Made by a program: the position numbers and the translations under genes. DNA of 64,000 bases from Chrysomallon squamiferum (taxonomy: Eukaryota > Mollusca > Gastropoda > Neomphalida > Peltospiridae), in assembly GCA_012295275.1 (NCBI GenBank), contig CM022666.1:4535387-4599386 (forward strand), written 5' to 3'. Shown here piece by piece: positions 12,301-25,328 of the stretch. The notes under the pieces were generated by a model. That model did not search any database. It saw only the letters and a program-made list of their open reading frames with translations, and was not told the DNA's origin. How positions within the stretch are numbered: position 1 is the stretch's first letter; every line of letters starts with the position of its first letter.

Positions 12301-13389
12301 ATTAAAATGTTTTTTAGACGTCTTTACACCACACTATCATTGTCAGAGTTTCCATCGTGTCATAAAATTCATCAGATTTTTAGGTGTCTGAAATTATATT
12401 ACACTGTAAAGGTGTCTGCAAAATACACCCACTGTAAGATGTCCAAAATACACCACATCAAAGTTTTCTGTCATTTTAGATTATAACTCTCATATTTTTC
12501 TTTTTAAATATCACTGATCAAAAAAAAACCTGCAAAAAAAAATTCTGACACTTGTAACTCCTGACATTAAAATTCTTTTTTTTTTTTTTTTTTTTTATCC
12601 ATTGTTTATTTTCCATCCATTTTTTCCATTTTGAAACTGAAACCATCAAACTCTGTGACCTGATGAAAGTTGACCATAAGAAAGTTTTGTAGATAAAAAA
12701 AAAAACTTTATGATTCATTTTGACGTAGGGCACGGTCGTTGTGATACAGGGGTGTAATACATGTCGTATGTGTCAGCCAAACTGAACAGTAAAAACAGAA
12801 TATGTTATGTTTGTTTATTTTTTTATTTTTTTATTTATTTTGTAGCTTTTAATATTACATGATGAAAGTTAGCAAGAACCTGAAAAAAAAAGAAAAATCT
12901 AAATACATACATACATACATATTCACTCATTCATATACCCCCATAAATATATACACACAGGGAATAAACATTTTTTGCTAAATCTGCTTGATATACTAAA
13001 TTTTAATTATGCTGATTATATATGGCATGGTCCTTTCAGATACTGTTAGAATAATTAATGTAAAATGATAACAATAATGATAATAATTACATGCATGCAT
13101 GTGTGTATGTGTGCATGTACATGTGTTTGTTTCGGCATGTGTGAACCTAAGCTTGAATATACATTTTTTTTATGGCTATGTGTTTATACAAATATTTGTT
13201 TGTCCATGTGTATGTGTGTGTCTGCTTAAGAATAGTAACTGAAGATTTCAGTGTTAAGCAGAGGAATGTGTGATGTTAGTGCATGAGGTCTGAGTGTTAA
13301 ACACTGTCTTTAGTGATGTCAGAGTAATGGAATAGTAATGTATGTTATCTGGGAAAGGATGTTTGCTAAAAAGATCAAATTCATTGAAA

Positions 13390-13452
<63 letters not shown>

Positions 13453-15077
13453 GTCTCTCTCTCATTGTTTTGCATAACAAACCCATTAAAAATACAATTG
13501 AAAAATAATACTCTAGAGTAAATAATAAAATAAAATAAAATAAAATAAAAATAAAAAGTTAAACAAAACAATCAAGAAAGCCAACTCTCCTAAAAGGACA
13601 ACTGTAATTACACCTACCTATCAGATAAACAAACACATTACACTAGTTGCAACAATCTGACTTTGAATCTGTTTTAACATAACCACGTCAACCCTTTTTT
13701 TTTTTTTTTTTTACACCAAGTGCAAAAAATCACCATGACTTGAGTCTAAGTCTTGAAAACAAAACAAAATGAAGAAACATTATACCCGTAGCAAGCAATT
13801 CATCATTTTCTTTCAGGTCTTTAAAAAGGAAAAAGAAGTGAAAGAATAAATAAAAAAGACATAATAAGAAGCTTCTGACCTTATTTTCGAACAATACTCA
13901 TTATTCAGCCTCATTCTTGTGTAGATTTTTTGCTTTTTCACTTACCGCACAATACTCGTATTAAATAACATTAACATAATGTGGTAATGGGCTTCTTTGT
14001 GGTCTCATCTGCTATTTGATTTATACTCCACATTATATTCTCATTGTTCTCTTTCCCATTCTAACCTGAGTGTGTGCATATAGATATAAACATGCTTGTT
14101 AACTGGAATGTAGTGTGTCTGTATGTTTGCATGTATTTATATGTGTGTGTGTGTGTGTAATATATGTATGTATGTATGTATGTATGTAAGTGTTTGTGTG
14201 TGTGTGTGAGTGTATTAAGAATATATTCATGTGTGTATATTAGTGTATATGTATGTATGTATATATATAAATATGTATGTGGTTATATGTACAAATATAT
14301 ATCATACATGTCATATATAAATGTGTGTGCCTGTGTGTGTATATATATATATTATATATATATATATTTGTCTATGTTTACCCTAACACTATGTCTGTAT
14401 CTACATATGTGTAAAGAAATTTTCCAAAATGTTCTGGTCCCTATAGAAAAGGTGTGAACATGTTTCACACCCCAGATCTATGTCAAGGTCATCTGGTTAC
14501 CAAGATACGGGTACCTGCAGGTGGAAAATGTGCAGGCAGGTACCCTAAATAAAGAACTAATCTTTACCAAAAGATTTCTTTTCTTTTTCTTGCTTGGGCT
14601 CTTTTTTTCAGTTGTTCATATTCCATTTTTCATATTTTTTTTAGAATTTTTTTCTTATATATCATGTAAAAATAGTAAGATGAACTATATTTACATACTT
14701 TGTATGAAATTAAAGCAGCTTTGAAATGATGTGTAATCATTTGTTATATAAGAAAAATTCTTATTCATTTTGTGTGAGAAGGTTAATTACTTTAAAAGAT
14801 TTCTAATACATGTGATAACTCCTGAAATATTTACTCATTGTGTGTGAGAAATTATCAATCATAAGACCTAAGTTAGAATGGGAAAAATACTTCTGTCTCT
14901 GACTCTCAGATTTGTCTTTTCATTCTTTCTTCTTTCTTTCTTTTCTTTCACTCTTTCTTCCTTTTTTCTATTTTTTCTTATTTTTTCTTTCTTTCTTAAT
15001 TAATTAAAAAAAAAAAATTATTTTCATTTTTTTTTTAAATGTTTTAGAGTCTCAAATCAGAATCTTTTCTTATCTTT

Positions 15078-15122
<45 letters not shown>

Positions 15123-17781
15123 CTATATAAAAAAAATATCTATAATAAAAAAAATACCTGTCCTATTAAACATTCAACAACAACGACAACAAAAAAAAAA
15201 AAAATTCTGCGAATAAAAAGAAAAATAATTCCAGTGATGATCTCTGGATGAGCATCCCTTTTATGTGACAAGAGGTTTTTTAAATAAGAAATAATTATAT
15301 CTAACACCATGTCAAACTTGTTCTCAGTACCTGACATATACTTAGACTTTCTTTTCAACCTCAAACTCATTTTTTTTTAAAAAACCACACACAATGGGCC
15401 CATTCATAGGCAGACATTTTGAACGTTGCCATGTCAACCCAATTTGGTGTGAAATAAAAAAATGCATACTTAGTGAAGTGATAAATGGCAATAATAAAAG
15501 CCTTTTTTTTTTTTTCTTCTTTTTTTTTTAAAATTTTTTTTTTTTTTTAAAATGGGTTATTTATTTATTTATTTAAATTAAAGAAGAAGAAAAAAGAAAG
15601 AAAAAAGCTGAAATGACTTCATGTCAGCAATTTAGAAATTAAATCATGACTCAGTTTTTTTTTTTTATTGTTTAGTGGGGGGTTATTGTTTATTAGGTGT
15701 TTTTATTTACTTACTTACTTACTTACTTATTTATTTATTTTATTTTATATTGTTATTATTATTATTATTTTTTTTTTTAAATTATTATTTGAATTTAGAG
15801 GCCTTTTCAGGGTATTCTAGATTTTTATTTTATTTTTACTGTTGTTTTATTTATATATTTGACTGAATTTTGAGACAGTAGTCCCATATGGAATAGAAAG
15901 AAAGAAAGAAGGTCAGAAATATTAGTAGTAGTAACAGTGGTAGTAGTGGCAGTAGTTGTAACAGCAGTGGTAGTAGTAGAAGTAGTGACAATAATAGTAA
16001 TATTAGTGACAGTAGTAGTGACAGTAATAGTAATAGTAGTGACAGTACTAATGACAATAATAATAACTGTAGCAGTAGTAGTAACTATAATGGAAGTAGT
16101 AATAGTAGTAATAATGGTAGTGCAGGTAGTAGTAGTAGTTGTTGTTGTAGTTGTATTAGTAATAGGAGTGGTGTTAATGGTAGTAGCAGTTATATTAGTG
16201 ATAGCAGTAGAAGTAGTAGTAGTGATAGAATAATAATAGCAGTAGTGGTAGTAATAGTACTGGTAGAAAAGCTTCTAGTAGTAATAGTAAAGTAGTGGTT
16301 GTAGTAGTAGGAGTAGTAATAATAACAGTAGTATTAGTAGTAATATTGATAATAACAGTAGCAGGAGTAATTTTAAGGTGACTAAAGTTCAAGTATTAGT
16401 AACATAACTAATACTACTACTGGGTCAGATCCAGCTTTTCTGATCAAGGGGGTCCTTGACATCATAACATTATGAAAAGGCACTAAAGAAACATTACACA
16501 CAGTTCACATGGACCATAATATAATAGCTCTACAACAGGGTCGCTGGTAAATGTATTCTACAGTGTTCTATATACACTGATAGAAATTTTTAAAAAAGAA
16601 AAAAAAAGAATTTGAAAAAAAACCCTAAAAATCCAGATGCCTTGGACCTACCCCCTTCTGGATCCACTCCAGTGATAATAATTATTACATAAACTAAATA
16701 AAAGTAATGCAGTATTTTATTTTAATTTTTTTTAAAAAAAATTTTTAAAGTTAGCATGTTAGAAAGTCATTTACATTTCATCACATTTTTCATTATCTAA
16801 CAAACTCTGAATTTTTTGTCCACCACTGAAATTTGAACCACAGGACTATTAAAACTGTAATCCTATTGCATATATTAACATTATTTTTCTGAAAAAAACT
16901 GAATAAAAATATATTTTATGTGATGTCACATTGAGAAGGAGGTCACATTAGTGATAAATCAGACACACAAAGTGTGACTTGTTTTGTGTTAAACATGGGT
17001 GCAAGTTAATAAATCACTTTCTGATAGTGATAATGTTAACTATTTTTTAATTAAAAAAAACCAATAAATTAAACAAGGTTGGGTGTTTTGGTGATATTTA
17101 TTTTTTTACTGTTGTTTCTTTTTTGCTTGAACTGTTTTTATTTAAATAATAATATACTGCTGTGTATTCTTTTATCTTAGCTAAATTGAAGAATACAAAA
17201 TAAATTATTAATTTAAAATAATAACAATGATGATGATGATGATGATGATGATGATAATAATAATAATAATAATAAGATTGCTTATAATATATACCATAAT
17301 AATGTATATATATATACCTTGATTCCAATTGTTATTGTTACTCTTATTATTACCAGTCCAGTTCTGTAACTATTACTTGTTACTATTACTGCAACTACTA
17401 CTACTACTACTACTATTATTATTATTGTTATTATATTTATTATTGTATTATTGTTGCTATATTTATCATTGTACTATCATTATTATTATTATTGTTATTG
17501 TTATTATTGTTGTTGTTGTTGTTATTGTTAAAATTATCATTGTATTATTATTATTATTATTATTGTTATTGTTATTGTTATTACTATTTGACATGGTAAA
17601 AACTAAAACATCACAACTACATATCAAAAGCTTCAAAACCAACAGCAGAAATATATTCACATTAAAACGAAAAGAAGAAAAAGAAGACGAGATAAAAATA
17701 CAAAAATATATATCTTCATTTACCATGTTCAGTGTATCTATTCATGAAACGACAAAAGAAGATACATTTAAAAAGAAGAAG

Positions 17782-17825
<44 letters not shown>

Positions 17826-19186
17826 CAAAGTAACCCTGGGGAGAAGGCCACAGAGAATGTTTGATAATAAAGTTTAAGGATGTTTCGTATTCGTGCCCAG
17901 TCATGCAACAAAGAAAAGAGTTTTACCCGGCGAAGTAAAGCCACAGTGATACCGTGGTTTGTCAGCAGGATTAGCTGGCCATGTTATCAGTTCATCCTGT
18001 CATCAGTCCTCTCCATCCCTCTCTGTGTCAGACACACACATAGAGAAACTCACAGGTTTATACATTAATATATACACACACATACAGGGACATATATTTT
18101 TTATATATATATATATATATACACACATACAAGGACATATACTTTTTATATATATGTATATACAGACATACAAGGACATATACTTTATATATATATATAT
18201 ACACACATACAAGTACATATACACATTTTATATATATATGTACACAGATGTTATATACACAGTCATACATGTATGTATACATTATATATACACATATACA
18301 TGTGAATATACATTATATACACACACATACAAGTACATATATATATATATATACACACATACAAGTACATATACATTATATACACACACACACAAGAAAA
18401 TATATTCATTATATACACACATGAATGTTCAAATACATAACATATTTACACATGATTATAAATATAATATACATTATATACATACCAACAGAAGTACATA
18501 TGTTTTATATACAGACAGTACAAGTAGTTATAGTATTATAGAATAATAATAATATATATAGTTTTATATTACATGAATGTTCACTTAAACATGTTTAGAT
18601 TGATTGTATGTAGTACCAACAGAAGCAGCAGTATTAGTAGTATTACAGTAGTAGTAGCATTAGGAAAGTAATAATAATAATATAGTCGTTTTAGTAATAA
18701 GCAGTAAAACTAGAGGTAGAACAAAAAAGTGGTAATAAAAACAAATAATTTAAGCAGTATAGTATAATATCAATGTGAAAAAGTAGTAGAACAAAAAGTG
18801 GTAATAAAAACAACACTAATTTAATAATATCAGCAGTAGTAGTAGCAGTAGTAGTAGCAGTAGTAGTAGTAGTAGTAGTAGTAGTACTTGTACTAGAAGG
18901 TGTTGTTGAAAAAGTTATAAATGACACATCAACTTGACTGTATGATAATGAAAACACATTTAAACTGTGTCACATACGACTGTCACCATCTCATGTCTTA
19001 TCGACTGTATTATCATTTCGACTCTATAACATAAAGCCTGCAGTGTGAATAAAAACTGAGGTAGTATTGGTGTGTGTGTGATATATGTGTGAGATAAACA
19101 CACAGCAGTGATTAACTAACTTGTACTGCCAGCAGGGAAATAAATACCTACAGGGCAGCCAGCTAGCTCCTTATTATTATTATTAC

Positions 19187-19238
<52 letters not shown>

Positions 19239-21158
19239 TTATATTGTTACGTTTCTTGTATAATGTGGTGTAATACTGGTATGCACATATTATAGGATTT
19301 CTCTGTGGGTAAAAAGTTAGGATTATATTTATATATATATATATATATAAGTATATACTTAACTCTCTGAATATATATTATTTTAAAGCATTTAATAGTT
19401 TTGTAATTACAGTTAAAATAAATCACATTTGTAAGTACAGCAAGTATATGATTGATGAATTATTATTAATTTATGCTGTTCTGTTTGATTGTGTGCGTGT
19501 GCGTGTGTCTGTGTGTCTGTCTATGAACCCATTTTAAGGGAATATATATATATATTATATCTATAGGTGCATGCATGTATTGTATATATGCATAATCTGT
19601 ATGTAAATAATATTGGGTGTTTCTTTAAGCATGTGTTTATGAATCAAAACTATAAGACTGTAATATGCACAGTCTGTGTTTTTATCCCATTTGACTTCTC
19701 TGGCCTGACTTAAACAGATTTAGATTGTTCAGTATTTATTATAACAAAGGATTAATTCTGTTTGATTATTACCAGTCTTCCAACTCACTTAGCAGTATGA
19801 GTCATGCAGTAATTATTACACAGGATTATATAACAGTATAACAGTAATAAGTAATATTATATATAAAAATATAACAATAATAATTAATATTACATGGTCT
19901 TATCTACAAACAGAAATTGATGATTTTTTTTTTTTTTATTTTATTTTTTTATACAAAGATTTTATTTAAAAAATATGAAATATAAATCTCTATTCTGATA
20001 GAAATGATATCCACTGAATGAATTCAAACTTGAGCTCCAGGGGCCCCAAACCCAGACCCCTCCCCCAGTTTTTTTGTGCACAGCTCCACAAGTGTTTTTG
20101 CCTCATTTCAAAAAGAGTCTAGTTATGGCCATGTATTTTATATAACAAATACTCAAATTTTTTTCTTCAGTTATGCCTTATCTTTACCTGTATATATTCA
20201 TAAACATACACCCAGATAATATATATATATATATACACACACACATACATACAGTAATGCAAGTATATGTGCACAGATAGAGAGAGACACACAGAGACAA
20301 ACAAATAAACACACACACATGCAGAGACAGAAACAAACTTCATTTATTTAGGGGTTTCACTGTTCAAATAATATTTAACATGCTTCCATTATACAAACGG
20401 AGGTAATAACACACACTTGAAGAATTCAACACGGAGTGCATTGCATATATTAACTGCCATTACACAATAAAAGACAGTTAGGTTTCACCTTGTCATTACC
20501 TAATCCTGCAGCAACATTGTGTATTAATACGAGGTGTCACCCAGCCTTAGCCCAGAGGCATTCAGTGTCAACATGTGACTTATTGTTGTTTTTCTCAGCT
20601 TTAACACACACACACACACACTGCAGAATTAAAGGAACACAGTCGAGTTTATTTTGTGTGTGTGTAAATTAAACACTTTGATTGTTGGTTAATGAATAAA
20701 TGAATAAATGAATGAATGTGTGACAAAAACAAACAGGACAGAGAAAATGCTGCTTATTTTGGGTGTCTGCTTGCTGGTTGTTGTAGATTTTGTGGCATTT
20801 TTGGATTGGGGTGGGTAGGGGTTGGGGGTGGGGGTCCTGTTTCAAATCAGTTTTGGAATAACATTCCAAACAGGTCTTTTGTAGTGGGTTAGTTTTTGTT
20901 TTATTTTTTTTGTTTTTAAAAAAGTTTCAAAATGACACGTCGTTATATTTTAATATGAGTCATGTTGTTTTGGTTTTTTTTTGCTTTTTTTTCTTTTTCT
21001 CAGAGTCCTTTAAGTACTACAGTAATAAAATGTTTTATTATTCTGTTCAGAAACTATTTTACATTTAACAAACTTATTCATATTCTGTTCAGAAAATATT
21101 TTACATTTAACAAACTTAGTTATATTCTTATCAAACAAATTTTATTTGCTGTCAATTA

Positions 21159-21227
<69 letters not shown>

Positions 21228-21719
21228 TCTTATAAAACCAAATGTCAAAGAAAAACATCTTAATTGCATTTCTGTGCACGTGCAATATGGTTTTTTACTG
21301 AAGCACGTGCAGTAAAATCACTGTTAAATAACAGATTCAGAATTCCACCTGCAAAATATTATTTATTATTTTTTTTTTTTTTTTTTTTTTCCTAACGGTC
21401 TCCGAGATGCACGTGCATCGAAACATTTACGACACACACACAATTCAACTGCGAGCTTCTCTTAAACTTTTAAACACAAAACATTTACCTTTAATTCTTG
21501 CACAATATCCAAATACACAGGCACGTCGCTGTGCGGCAGCTGCAAAACCTTACTGAAAACACGCAAATCCGACGTCATCGAATTTCCGAAAACATTCTGC
21601 GGGATACTATCCAAAGGCTGTGGGCTGGTATCCAAAAAGTCGGTGGCACGCGTGAATCTTGTCACCCAGAGAATCAGAAAGACTTGAACAAAACACCATT
21701 TCACCGACGGCTGCTTCAT
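9122..21719 (-). CDS. Gene A: small type I membrane protein, family not recognised
   Basis: Three exons: 21719-21489 (77 codons), 9643-9491 (51 codons) and 9271-9122. Acceptors (tttttacag, gtttttcag) and donors (AAG|gtaaatg, GTA|gtaagt) are good, and both joins are phase 0. The protein is 177 residues: signal peptide about 1-25, ectodomain to about 138 with an N-S-S sequon near 131, one TM about 140-161 (VFVILLVVFACWYF), and a short basic tail ending VKEPKG. The TAG at 9124-9122 overlaps a possible donor (AAAG|gttagt), so the tail could continue in an exon I could not identify. The start is the only ATG before the signal peptide. Exon order, phases and TM context match exons 1-3 of gene B, so I infer a paralogue. 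The first intron is 11.8 kb and mostly repeats. A missed exon inside it is possible. Confidence 0.7.
9356..9475. repeat. (CA)n microsatellite between gene A exons 2 and 3
   Basis: CA repeats interrupted by GACA and CATA words inside the short last intron of gene A. ORFs through it are artefacts. Confidence 0.9.
9765..9955. repeat. (CATC)n/(CATA)n tetranucleotide array
   Basis: Tetranucleotide array in gene A intron 1, directly upstream (minus sense) of exon 2. The Ile-His ORFs are artefacts. Confidence 0.95.
10600..10910. repeat. T-rich and (TTTA)-like low-complexity DNA
   Basis: Poly-T tracts and TTTATT/TCATTATT words. From 9960 to 11700 I find no exon, only AT-rich DNA, a small CA run (about 10091-10113) and AG-rich sequence near 11220-11340. 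Confidence 0.85.
11735..12470. repeat. About 28-bp minisatellite with 110-bp higher-order unit
   Basis: The unit 'ggtgtctgcaaaatacacc' plus 'acactgtaa' recurs more than twenty times. The variant 'catgtgtctgcagagtagac' starts at 11942 and 12052, giving a 110-bp super-unit of four subunits. Long ORFs on both strands (for example 11859-12287) arise because the unit lacks stops in some frames. I do not regard them as genes. Confidence 0.85.
13393..13462. repeat. (CT)n microsatellite
   Basis: Nearly pure CT run with two CTGT interruptions. From 12470 to 13390 and 13460 to 14100 no gene signal is seen. Confidence 0.95.
14140..14375. repeat. (GT)n/(GTAT)n/(TA)n mixed microsatellite
   Basis: GT, GTAT and TA runs in succession. 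The Tyr-Val-Cys ORF is an artefact. Confidence 0.9.
15079..15119. repeat. Poly(A) tract of about 41 bp
   Basis: Long pure A run, with other A/T homopolymers nearby (15001-15017, 15508-15548). It may be the tail of an old retro-insertion, but no body is recognisable. Confidence 0.8.
15915..16400. repeat. (AGT)n imperfect triplet array
   Basis: AGT/AAT/GTAGTG triplets over nearly 500 bp. ORFs of Val-Ile or Leu repeats on both strands are artefacts. From 16400 to 17220 I see AT-rich DNA with no gene. Confidence 0.9.
17219..17880. repeat. Triplet arrays and poly(A) tract
   Basis: (ATG)n and (AAT)n at 17224-17275, (ACT)/(ATT) triplets at 17390-17585 and a poly(A) tract at 17788-17817. The 182-codon plus ORF here is Leu/Ile repeat plus Lys runs and is not credible as protein. 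Confidence 0.85.
18060..18560. repeat. (TA)n/(CA)n interrupted array, unit about 50-60 bp
   Basis: The phrase 'acatacaagg(t)acatatac' alternates with TA runs in a loose tandem of about nine units. The ORF 17959-18546 is a by-product. Confidence 0.85.
18830..19240. repeat. (AGT)n and (ATT)n microsatellites
   Basis: An AGT run at about 18834-18886 and an ATT run at about 19169-19236. From 19240 to 21160 no gene is evident; at 20040-20060 there is a short GC-rich word of unknown origin. Confidence 0.9.
21164..21232. repeat. (TC)n(AC)n compound microsatellite
   Basis: A pure TC run passes into an AC run about 250 bp inside gene A intron 1. Confidence 0.95.
21277..21415. promoter_or_regulatory. 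Cluster of three CACGTG E-boxes
   Basis: CACGTG occurs at 21277, 21304 and 21410, each in the longer context GCACGTGC; the last sits in the palindrome TGCACGTGCA. They lie in gene A intron 1, 70-210 bp past its first exon. bHLH factors of the Myc/USF/HIF type bind such sites. A role here is inference from clustering alone. Confidence 0.4.
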
Positions 21720-22200
21720 GATTAATTAATTTACGTTAGCAAAAAAAACAAAAACAACTCGTGTCTTTAGATTATTATTAAACCACAGCAGTTGATTTAA
21801 CTTCATAAATTTGCAGCGACGAAAAGGTACATCGTACGACAGGTACCCCCACAAGCATAAACTAACCGCAGCTATTACAAGTGTTTTCGATATGCGACCC
21901 GATACAGTACATTTGGCTGTTGGGTTAAGTGAACACACTCCCGTTTGTCAACGATATTTTGTAATAGTTTTTCTTTTTAATAAGACGTCAAATTCTAATC
22001 AAACCAGATTCAGTATAACTATTTCCTACCCTGGTTAATGTTTTTATAACGCTCAAAGGACCGTTTTGTTTGTTACACACGGTAAGATATTGCTACGTTT
22101 GCGATAACGTAAGTTTGACATGTGCGGAGGGAGTGAGGACGGAGTAAGGGAACAGCCGGGTGCCCTCGCTTTCCATTGCGTTACTTATTAGGTGCGTTTA
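21720..22200. promoter_or_regulatory. Shared bidirectional promoter region of genes A and B
   Basis: Gene A starts leftward at 21719, and the 5' exon of gene B runs rightward from somewhere before 22335. The interval has more CpG and GC than the surrounding DNA, is free of microsatellites, and shows no strong TATA box, as is usual for divergent animal promoters. Transcription starts cannot be placed from sequence alone. Confidence 0.5.
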
Positions 22201-22618
22201 GGAATTTCTGCCAAAAACGAAGGCTGCAGTTCGCAAATCGTTATCGTGAACGGATATGTCAATGGCGGAATTACCACTAACTTCAGCACCTTATTTTCAG
22301 TTCGAATCATTTACTTCGTCTTAGCGAAGTTAAAGGTAAGAATTATCGTCTGCTCCGTTGCTTCTTTTTTTTTTTTTTTTTTCTACTTTGGGTCATGGCA
22401 CGTTCTGCCTGTCAAATATACTGCGTGCTGTGTATGTTGACGTTGGGAGACAAAAACAAAAAAAAAGCGCTGTGTAATATGGAAGTTTATCTGTCTGTTA
22501 TTCATAAGCAATCAGAAGTATCGAATATCAGGCGATAAATAAAGGACCATTGAATACGAAGACGTTATTGTATTGCTGTTATCACTTTTAAAGATGTCCC
22601 AGCTGAAAGACATTTCAG
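22192..22618 (+). other. Candidate 5' UTR exon(s) of gene B
   Basis: Two donors could join to the acceptor before 24941: AAAG|gtaaga after 22335 and TTTCAG|gtagat after 22618. An ATG at 22594 begins a short frame that, if spliced from 22618, reads MSQLKDIS then DDRPTLCVARNMKQ and stops at 24984, eight bases before the main ATG. It would then be a 22-codon upstream ORF. With the earlier donor, the exon starting at 24941 itself begins with ATG and gives an 11-codon upstream ORF. Confidence 0.5.
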
Positions 22619-22759
22619 GTAGATTTTGTGTTTTAAATTCCTCTAATTAGTTATAAAATAATTTGTTTGTGTATTTTATTAAATATAATTATCGTTACAA
22701 CGTTTTTCAAGAAATGTTAAAGGTTTTGTCATTAATCATTATCACTGTTTTTGTTCTAT

Positions 22760-23500
22760 AATAGAGTGACATGTACGTAATAGTTTATATGACATGGTAC
22801 CATGCATTTACCAGTAATGCAGTACTGTACCAGATATAAAATTATTTATCATAATACAATTTATATGTCACAGTACCATGTATATATCAGTTATTTGACA
22901 TTGTACCATATGTATAGCAGTTATATGATATGTACCATGTATATATATATATGACATTGTACCATATATATACCGGTTATATGTGCATTTATATACAACT
23001 TATATGACACTGTATCATGTATTTGCAAATAATATATAACACAGGTTCACATAGTTATGTGTCATAGTATTTGCAGTTATATCACATTGTATGATGTACC
23101 ATTTATATGACATTGTACCATGTAAATACCAGTCAGATGACACATTACCATAAATATACAAATTATATGACACTGTGAAATAAACAAACCAGATATATGA
23201 CATAATATGACAGTTATGTGACACAGTTATGATGTCATGTATAGACTAGATTTAGGACATAGTGCCATATAGATACAAGCCATATGATATACATACAAGC
23301 TATGTGAAATAGTACCATGTATATATGAATTACATGACAAAATATCATGTATATATTCATTTATGACATAGTCCAGTATGTGTATCAGTTATATCATATA
23401 GTACCATGTATATATTAGTTTGATGAGTACCATGTCTATGTATATATCAGCTGTATGGCACAGTATTGTGAATGTCAATCATATCATACAGCATAATATA
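22760..23500. repeat. Degenerate minisatellite, unit about 30-60 bp
   Basis: 'gtaccatgtatatat' and 'cagttatatgaca' words alternate throughout with much divergence, in the first intron of gene B. No exon is seen from 22620 to 24940. Confidence 0.75.
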
Positions 23501-24539
23501 TACCCACTGATTTTAATGTCACATGGCTGATAAGTTTATGCAGTAAATCTTCAAAAGGTAAATCTGATTGTAATAATTTATGGTTCGTGACGACAAACTT
23601 AATGTTATATAAATTCAGATTAGATTTCTAGTGAGCTGAATTAATATAGTGACTGTTTTATTTTCTAAATACAGAGAAATTAAATTAGCAACTGTCTGTC
23701 AAAGTTAAATGGTTTCTGTTAGATATTCTTAACAAAGAAAGACAATGACTAACAAAATAAATAAATATGTAAATCACAATAACAATAATACTAATATTAA
23801 AATATTTTAAATTAAATTATTATTATTATTATTATTATTATATTTACAAAAACAAATGGTAACATGGTTAGTTGTGGGAATTAATTTGGTGAACTGCAGC
23901 CTTTATTTGTACTAACTTTTTTTTTATCATATTCATACCTTCTGTTCTTTAATGTTATCAAATGCATTTAAAAGGAAAAAAAAAAAAAAAAGAGAATAGA
24001 AATAAATAGAAAAGAAACAAAAATGGTAACATTATTATCTTTGGGAATTAATTAGCAGAAGTGCACCCCTTATCACAAAAATAATCCTTTACTTATTGCA
24101 GTAAGCATGCAGATTCTGGGAATTTATTTAATATAAATAAGATTACCTGTAATTACCTGTCTCAGATTGTCACCTGGACCCCCCCATAGAGCTTTTAGAT
24201 CTGCAGGTAGTAAACTCATGAATTACCTGGAATACACAGACACATTGGTAACTGAGTTAAATCAAGGGCAAGAACTAATACAGAGTTTCCATTGTTTGGA
24301 CATTTTGTCGACAAGGACAGTAACATTAATATTTATAAAGCCTGTTTATCCTCTGTGTATCCTAATGTGATTATAAACATTATGACAGTATGATTTATAC
24401 ACAGGGCAGGCACTGAGGCAATGAATAATAACCTTAAAAAAAACACAACAACAAAAAAAGGAACAAAAAAATTATAATAATAAAAAACAAGAACAAAAAA
24501 ATAAAAATAAAATAAATAATTAAATATGTTAAAATATGT

Positions 24540-24685
<146 letters not shown>

Positions 24686-24991
24686 GTAGATATATGAGTA
24701 GTAACTATTACCGCTAGAAATATTCAAATTTTAATATGAAAATATGCTGCTAAATAAAAACAAATATAAAAATGTGTTTATTCTAAATACCATTTATCAG
24801 AAGTTTTTGATATCCAAAAGCAAAACAGAACATGAAGAAGTATTCTATATGATCTGGCAACAATGAACCAATGTTAGACACTGGATTATTCATCAGATTA
24901 TGTTTTTTGACTAATTTTATTTTATTAATGTAATTTTCAGATGACCGACCCACACTTTGTGTTGCAAGGAATATGAAGCAGTGACAGAAAC

Positions 24992-25295
24992 ATGAACTGC
25001 AGGTTATTTTGGATAGGACTTATTCTTCTGCTTGTTCAGAACTGTCATGGAAACCAAGGGCCAGCATCTCATCTGTTGCTACTGGATACACTTCCTGATG
25101 GGATTTCCTCCAGTTGGGGAGCACCGTTGGTTATCAGAACAAATTATACTGTAAGTAAAATTAAATTTAAAAAAAAAAAAAAAATGTTCTTTATTTTAGA
25201 TGCTGATTAAATAATAATAATAATAATAATAATGTTTAAATTTGTAATCTATGGAAAATAGTTAAAATTAGATTTTTCTGATAAATTGAAAAATA

Positions 25296-25328
<33 letters not shown>

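Noticed and set aside
17959-18546. 195-codon ORF of Tyr, Ile, His and Thr
   Set aside because: Produced by TA/CA repeats and tandem 'acatacaagg' units.
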